DNA of 64,000 bases from NCBI GenBank assembly GCA_904420445.1, contig CAJFVJ010000001.1, forward strand, positions 74,973 through 138,972. The letters run 5' to 3'. Below are positions 59,605-64,000 of the stretch, piece by piece; positions within the stretch are counted from its first letter, which is position 1, and each line of letters begins with the position of its first letter. The notes beneath the pieces were generated by a model. The model saw nothing but the letters and a program-made list of their open reading frames with translations. It had not been told where the DNA came from and made no database searches. Made by a program: the position numbers and the translations under genes. The DNA comes from Candidatus Adamsella avium. GTDB lineage: Bacteria > Cyanobacteriota > Vampirovibrionia > Gastranaerophilales > CAJFVJ01.

Positions 59605-60963
59605 TTATTTCTTAAATATAGTAGCAAAATCCAAAAATACCTGAAACTTTGCTATCATACGATTTTTCTTTGCTTCCGGATTTAATCTGTATAAATTTTC
59701 AAGAGCGGCTCTGGCTTCATTATACCTTTTGACACTTATATACTGTCTAACAAGTTCAGCAGTGTATTCAATCTTTGCAGGTTTTAAGTCAACCGCTTTT
59801 TTATAATAAACTATAGAATTTTGAGTATCTTTTTTCTTAAAATATAAATAACCTATAGCAAAATAAGAAAGGTCATCTTTCGGATTTAAGACAATAACCC
59901 TCTTATAGACCAATATAGCGTTGTCATAATCCCCCATCCCCATATAAACAGAACCGAGATGCCTGTGAGCGGTCACACTGGTCGGATTTTTTTTGAGATA
60001 ATTCAAGGCTTCCTCAACTTTGGTATTTATACGCTTCTTATTCAGCTTTGTAGCCACATTTGCAGAAGAATTCGATGTGTTGGTAATATTTGCGGGATTC
60101 TGATATAAAAGTTTGATGGTGCGTATATCCCGTGCAGAAAGAGAACGTCTGTAGTTATCATCGGCATATGCATACATAATATCCGATTTATTCTGGCTAT
60201 GTCCCCAAATACCAAGAGCATGCCCGAGTTCATGCAATGCCGTATTATAAACAAGCACGGGAGAATAGACTTTCCCGGATGGTGACATCGTGCTCAACTC
60301 AACTTTTGAAAGCCTAAGAAGGCTGTTAGAAGTATATTGAGGCAGTGTTGTACCGAGAGTATGATGAGTTTTTGTTATTTCAAATGTTTTGCGAGAAAAA
60401 ACAACAACTATATCAGCTGATTGTGCGCTATACGCCGGAACAATCGTTGCAGTTCCTTTCAGAGCTTCTGTCCATTGTTTGACCGCCTTTTTAACTTCAT
60501 TTGAATATTCTATTGTCGTATTTGCTGTGTCAACATACACTCTTATAGGTTTTGTCCTGTCCCATCTGACATACATCCCGTTTGATGTAACGGCGTTGTT
60601 TATATAATTGTCATACTGATTCGACGAAGAGTTGACAGGTTTGTAAAAACCGTTAGGGTCAAGCGAAATCAGTGCCTTCTTCGACATCGAAGCGGCATAA
60701 GAATCAGGATCCATTCTGATTATTGTATGAAACTCAGAAATAGCCCGTTCTTTTTCGCCAAGACGAACACAACAAATGGCATAATAATATCGCGAACTCA
60801 AATCATAGTTATTTAGGTCTATTGCCTTTGAAAAAGTCGTTCTTGCCGCTTGATAATTTTTCTTGTTGAATAAACTTACTCCCTGCTGAAAATATGTAGC
60901 CCCGAAAGAGGAAGCAGCAAAAGCAAATGAGATTATTAAAGCTAAAAATACCTTTTTCATCAA
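59605..60963 (-). CDS. Secreted matrixin-like zinc metalloprotease flanked by TPRs
   Basis: Signal peptide; TPRs; IRVYVDT...; ALHELGHALGIWGHSQNKSDIMYAY; C-terminal TPRs. Confidence 0.85.
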   Translation of the reverse strand: MMKKVFLALIISFAFAASSFGATYFQQGVSLFNKKNYQAARTTFSKAIDLNNYDLSSRYYYAICCVRLGEKERAISEFHTIIRMDPDSYAASMSKKALISLDPNGFYKPVNSSSNQYDNYINNAVTSNGMYVRWDRTKPIRVYVDTANTTIEYSNEVKKAVKQWTEALKGTATIVPAYSAQSADIVVVFSRKTFEITKTHHTLGTTLPQYTSNSLLRLSKVELSTMSPSGKVYSPVLVYNTALHELGHALGIWGHSQNKSDIMYAYADDNYRRSLSARDIRTIKLLYQNPANITNTSNSSANVATKLNKKRINTKVEEALNYLKKNPTSVTAHRHLGSVYMGMGDYDNAILVYKRVIVLNPKDDLSYFAIGYLYFKKKDTQNSIVYYKKAVDLKPAKIEYTAELVRQYISVKRYNEARAALENLYRLNPEAKKNRMIAKFQVFLDFATIFKK

Positions 60964-60973
60964 AAAAATATGC

Positions 60974-61633
60974 CTAAATATTAGAATGAGTATGTGTTAT
61001 ATCAGCAGGAGTAGAATAAAGCATTCTTATTGTCTTTTTATCACGGGCAGTAAGCACCTGTCTTGTAGTATGTGAAAGCGGACGGATAGCAGGATACATA
61101 ATATCTCCGTAATAAGGACTGTGCCCCCAAATACCAAGAGCATGACCCGCTTCATGCAACGCTGTGTTATAAACTGCAATATGTGTATAGTCACTTCCTG
61201 AATTTTTCTTTGTGCCTATTTTTATTTCCATCTTTCCAAGACGATTTTGCAAATCTTTTCTTTCCCAAATTATTTTTGTATACCCGAGAGTTTTCTCCAT
61301 ATTCGGCTTTTTATTTACCTGCTCAAAAGTACAAACTATATGTGCGTCATGAGGGTCTGAAACAAACTCTATGTCCATAACTCCCGAGAGAGCATCACGC
61401 CACTTCTCAAAAGCTTTTCTAACTTCATCAGACCACTGCAGCGAAACTTGAGATTTGTCTATATAAACTCTGATAGGTTCATTATTATCCCATCTTATAT
61501 AATACCTCTGCCCCAATTTTGTGCTTGTAAGATAGTTATCATTCGTCGCCATGGCTGGCAAAACACAAACAAAACTCATAAAAAATAAAAATACAATAAG
61601 AAAAAACTTTTTCATCTTAACGTAAATCCTCAT
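60974..61633 (-). CDS. Secreted matrixin-like zinc metalloprotease
   Basis: Signal peptide; ALHEAGHALGIWGHSPYYGDIMYPAI. Confidence 0.87.
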   Translation of the reverse strand: MRIYVKMKKFFLIVFLFFMSFVCVLPAMATNDNYLTSTKLGQRYYIRWDNNEPIRVYIDKSQVSLQWSDEVRKAFEKWRDALSGVMDIEFVSDPHDAHIVCTFEQVNKKPNMEKTLGYTKIIWERKDLQNRLGKMEIKIGTKKNSGSDYTHIAVYNTALHEAGHALGIWGHSPYYGDIMYPAIRPLSHTTRQVLTARDKKTIRMLYSTPADITHTHSNI

Positions 61634-61696
61634 GTAAAAATGACTTTGCCTATAAAAAAAGACAAAGTCATTATAACATTTGAATTTATATAATAT

Positions 61697-61915
61697 CTAT
61701 ACTTCAATTACCTGAGGTAGCTCAACATCGGGAGTACCTAATACTCTCACCAACTCAAGCACAGTCGCCTTCATCTGACATCTTTGAGAGCTTCCTCTGA
61801 AAAAATCATTGTAAAAACAACCGTTGCAAACACAACCTCTTTTGTAACATTCTACGGCAGTACTGGTCCATCTTCTGACGGAAGCCGCTCTTCCCAAATC
61901 TCGTGATCTTAACAC
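61697..61915 (-). CDS. Small cysteine-rich protein (CX4CXCX2C cluster plus one Cys)
   Basis: GTG start with strong upstream SD (GGAGGAATGTATTAGTG); ECYKRGCVCNGCFYNDFFRGSSQRCQMK. Confidence 0.6.
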   Translation of the reverse strand: MLRSRDLGRAASVRRWTSTAVECYKRGCVCNGCFYNDFFRGSSQRCQMKATVLELVRVLGTPDVELPQVIEV

Positions 61916-62405
61916 TAATACATTCCTCCGATTCCCTCACCCCTATTGACTTAAGATTGTCCACAAACACCTAAAAAGATTGTAAATTCTCTATTGATAA
62001 AGTCAATGTTTAATAATGATTATAAACATTAAGTTGTAAAATACAACAAAGAATTGAACAATTATTACATTACTAAACAATTGCCTCAATACTGCACCCT
62101 GTAACGCTTAAGCATGTATGAAATCCGCCTTTTACTTATCCCGACATGGTCTTCATGATTACAATTCCCAAAACATGGGCTGAACATGGTTTTCCATGTT
62201 TTTGAAAAATAGAAATCACGGCATTTTTAACAATATTTTTACAAAAGCTTGATTTTTTTCAAGAAAGTGCTAGAAATTTTTCAACAGAAAATTTTAATTT
62301 TTTTAAACTATATGTTAATATATATTTATAGAAATTATTATTTTGTAATATTTCTATGTTTATTTTAAAATTTGTAAAGTAGTAATTGTACAGGGCAATA
62401 AGGAA

Positions 62406-63152
62406 ATGACAGATAACAGTGAAATTCAACCGGAACAAATAGATCAGGAAAGAATTTTGGTCGCTGATGATGAAGCAAGTATCAGAAGAATTCTTGAAAC
62501 CCGTCTTAAAATGGTAGGTTATGACGTAATAACAGCTTCTGATGGCGAAGAAGCTCTTGAAGCATTCTCAAAACACAATCCTGATTTGATTATATTGGAT
62601 GTTATGATGCCAAAACTGGATGGTTATGGTGTAACTAGAGAAATTAGAAGAAACTCTGATGTCCCGATTATTATATTGACTGCTTTGGGTGATGTATCGG
62701 AAAGAATTACAGGGCTTGAACTCGGTGCTGATGACTATGTAATCAAACCCTTCAGTCCGAAAGAACTCGAAGCAAGAGTCAAGGCTGTTTTGAGAAGAAC
62801 TCAACAAAGAGAAGTTTCTACTACAAGTAAAGTTACAAAAAATATTATTACAACAGGAAATATCAAAATCGATACTATCAGAAGACAGGTATTCCGCAAA
62901 AATGAACGTATCAGACTCACAGGTATGGAATTCAGTTTATTAGAATTGTTGGTCAACAATTCAGGTCAGCCATTCTCAAGAAACGAAATCCTCCAGCATG
63001 TATGGTCTTATCCTGCCGATCATCGAATTGATACAAGAGTTGTTGATGTTCATATCAGCAGACTGCGCAGCAAACTAGAAGTAGACCCTGCTAATCCGGA
63101 ACTGATTCTGACTGCTCGTGGTATGGGATATATGTTCCAGAGAATTAACTAA
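62406..63152 (+). CDS. rpaB: OmpR-family response regulator, RpaB (Ycf27)-like
   Basis: ILVADDEASIRRILETRLKMVGYDVITASDGEEALEAF...DVMMPKLDGYGV...LTALGDVSERITGLELGADDYVIKPFSPKELEARVKAVLRR...RIRLTGMEFSLLELL...RVVDVHISRLRSKLEVDPANPELILTARGMGYMFQRI. Confidence 0.85.
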   Translation: MTDNSEIQPEQIDQERILVADDEASIRRILETRLKMVGYDVITASDGEEALEAFSKHNPDLIILDVMMPKLDGYGVTREIRRNSDVPIIILTALGDVSERITGLELGADDYVIKPFSPKELEARVKAVLRRTQQREVSTTSKVTKNIITTGNIKIDTIRRQVFRKNERIRLTGMEFSLLELLVNNSGQPFSRNEILQHVWSYPADHRIDTRVVDVHISRLRSKLEVDPANPELILTARGMGYMFQRIN

Positions 63153-63169
63153 AATTTTAAATTTAAAAC

Positions 63170-63206
63170 CAAAAAGACGTATCTTTAATGGATACGTCTT
63201 TTTTTA
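63170..63206. terminator. Rho-independent terminator between rpaB-like and pfkB-like genes
   Basis: AAAAAGACGTATCTTTAATGGATACGTCTTTTTTT. Confidence 0.9.
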
Positions 63207-63222
63207 TAACTCTGATTGCTGC

Positions 63223-64000
63223 CTAAATCGTATATTTATCTACTGTATAACCGGGATGATGCAGCAGTTTCTCTTCTATCTGCTCAAATGTTCTGAACTC
63301 CTCCTGTGCACCAAAATGCTGTACAACACAGGCAGAATTAACAGATGCATATTTCATTGCACGCTCAATATCATAACCATATTTTGCAATCGTTCCGACA
63401 AAAGTGCTTGCGAATGCATCACCGGCTCCAAGAGTAGATACAACATTTGAAGGGAATGTATCTATTTTGTAGACAATCTTACCATCATAAGCATAAGCAC
63501 CGTCTTTACCATCGGTGATAACAACTACTTTTGCTTCTGCATTATGCAAAATAGTAAGCATTTTATTTACATCATATTCATTCGTAATCTTTGACGCTTC
63601 AGACCTGTTCATAATCAGAACTTCAGCAGTTTCAATCACCTTCCTCATCCTGTCAAGACCAAGTTTAATACTAGTTGACCCGACATTATAAGCCATCGAA
63701 ACTCCATGCTTCTCTGCAAAATCCGTAATAGGGTCCAATACCTGATTTGAATTACCGCTGAGAGGAGCTATATACAACCACTTCGCATCCTTAATAACAT
63801 TATACGGAATATCATCCTCTGTTATCTCAGTATTTGCACCTCTGTGAGCAAGCACCGTTCTATCACCGTCAAAAGTTGCAAGAATAACAGAAAAACCTGT
63901 CTTTTGACTCTGAGAGGTCTTTATCAAATCGGTTGATACATTGCGTTTTTTGAAATTGTTTAAAATTAAATTTGAATTTACGTCTTTCCCTATTTTTACA
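63223..64000 (-). CDS. PfkB-family carbohydrate kinase (runs off right edge)
   Basis: Frame stays open to the window edge (VKIGKDVNSNLILNNFKKRNVSTDLIKTSQSQKTGFSVILATFDGDRTVLAHRGAN); VVITDGKDGAYAY, VVSTLGAGDAFASTFVG. Confidence 0.9.
   Translation of the reverse strand, partial: VKIGKDVNSNLILNNFKKRNVSTDLIKTSQSQKTGFSVILATFDGDRTVLAHRGANTEITEDDIPYNVIKDAKWLYIAPLSGNSNQVLDPITDFAEKHGVSMAYNVGSTSIKLGLDRMRKVIETAEVLIMNRSEASKITNEYDVNKMLTILHNAEAKVVVITDGKDGAYAYDGKIVYKIDTFPSNVVSTLGAGDAFASTFVGTIAKYGYDIERAMKYASVNSACVVQHFGAQEEFRTFEQIEEKLLHHPGYTVDKYTI

Noticed and set aside
61921-62405. Possible oriC because of a TTGTCCACA DnaA-box-like sequence
   Set aside because: Only one good box seen, no dnaA/dnaN nearby and no box cluster; not enough to call an origin.

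Overview
The window is about 64 kb of AT-rich, gene-dense bacterial chromosome. It looks like a non-photosynthetic relative of Cyanobacteria (Melainabacteria/Vampirovibrionia, Gastranaerophilales-like). This lineage call is an inference from three things: (i) an ATP synthase operon in the cyanobacterial order a-c-b'-b-delta-alpha-gamma, with no beta/epsilon attached; (ii) an OmpR-family regulator that reads like cyanobacterial RpaB; and (iii) fermentative genes such as PPi-type phosphofructokinase, with no photosynthesis genes in view. Most of the window is housekeeping: ribD (partial), PBP1A, pfp, gap, coaX, polA, thiL, ispD, pheA, gatA, queA, lysS, rpoD-like sigma, rlmB, atp operon, dusB, smpB, metF, nusB-ftsY-ffh-rpsP and a pfkB-family kinase (partial). 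Cell-surface and motility genes are also present: flhB-fliA, fliJ/fliK/hook protein, a PilM-PilN fusion plus PilO, a TonB-ExbB-ExbD-ExbD-TPR cluster, and two tandem matrixin-like metalloproteases. There is one tRNA-Arg(CCU). I found no CRISPR array, prophage or complete transposon. The strongest items for follow-up are the RpaB-like regulator retained without photosynthesis, an ATP synthase gamma subunit lacking the cyanobacterial insert, a 140-bp MITE-like element with perfect 18-bp terminal inverted repeats, an overlooked 57-aa basic ORF upstream of atpB, metzincin motifs with altered spacing, several lineage-restricted-looking tandem paralog pairs, and several intergenic regions with ncRNA- or operator-like structure. 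I did not see a clear, self-contained novel defence or biosynthetic system.
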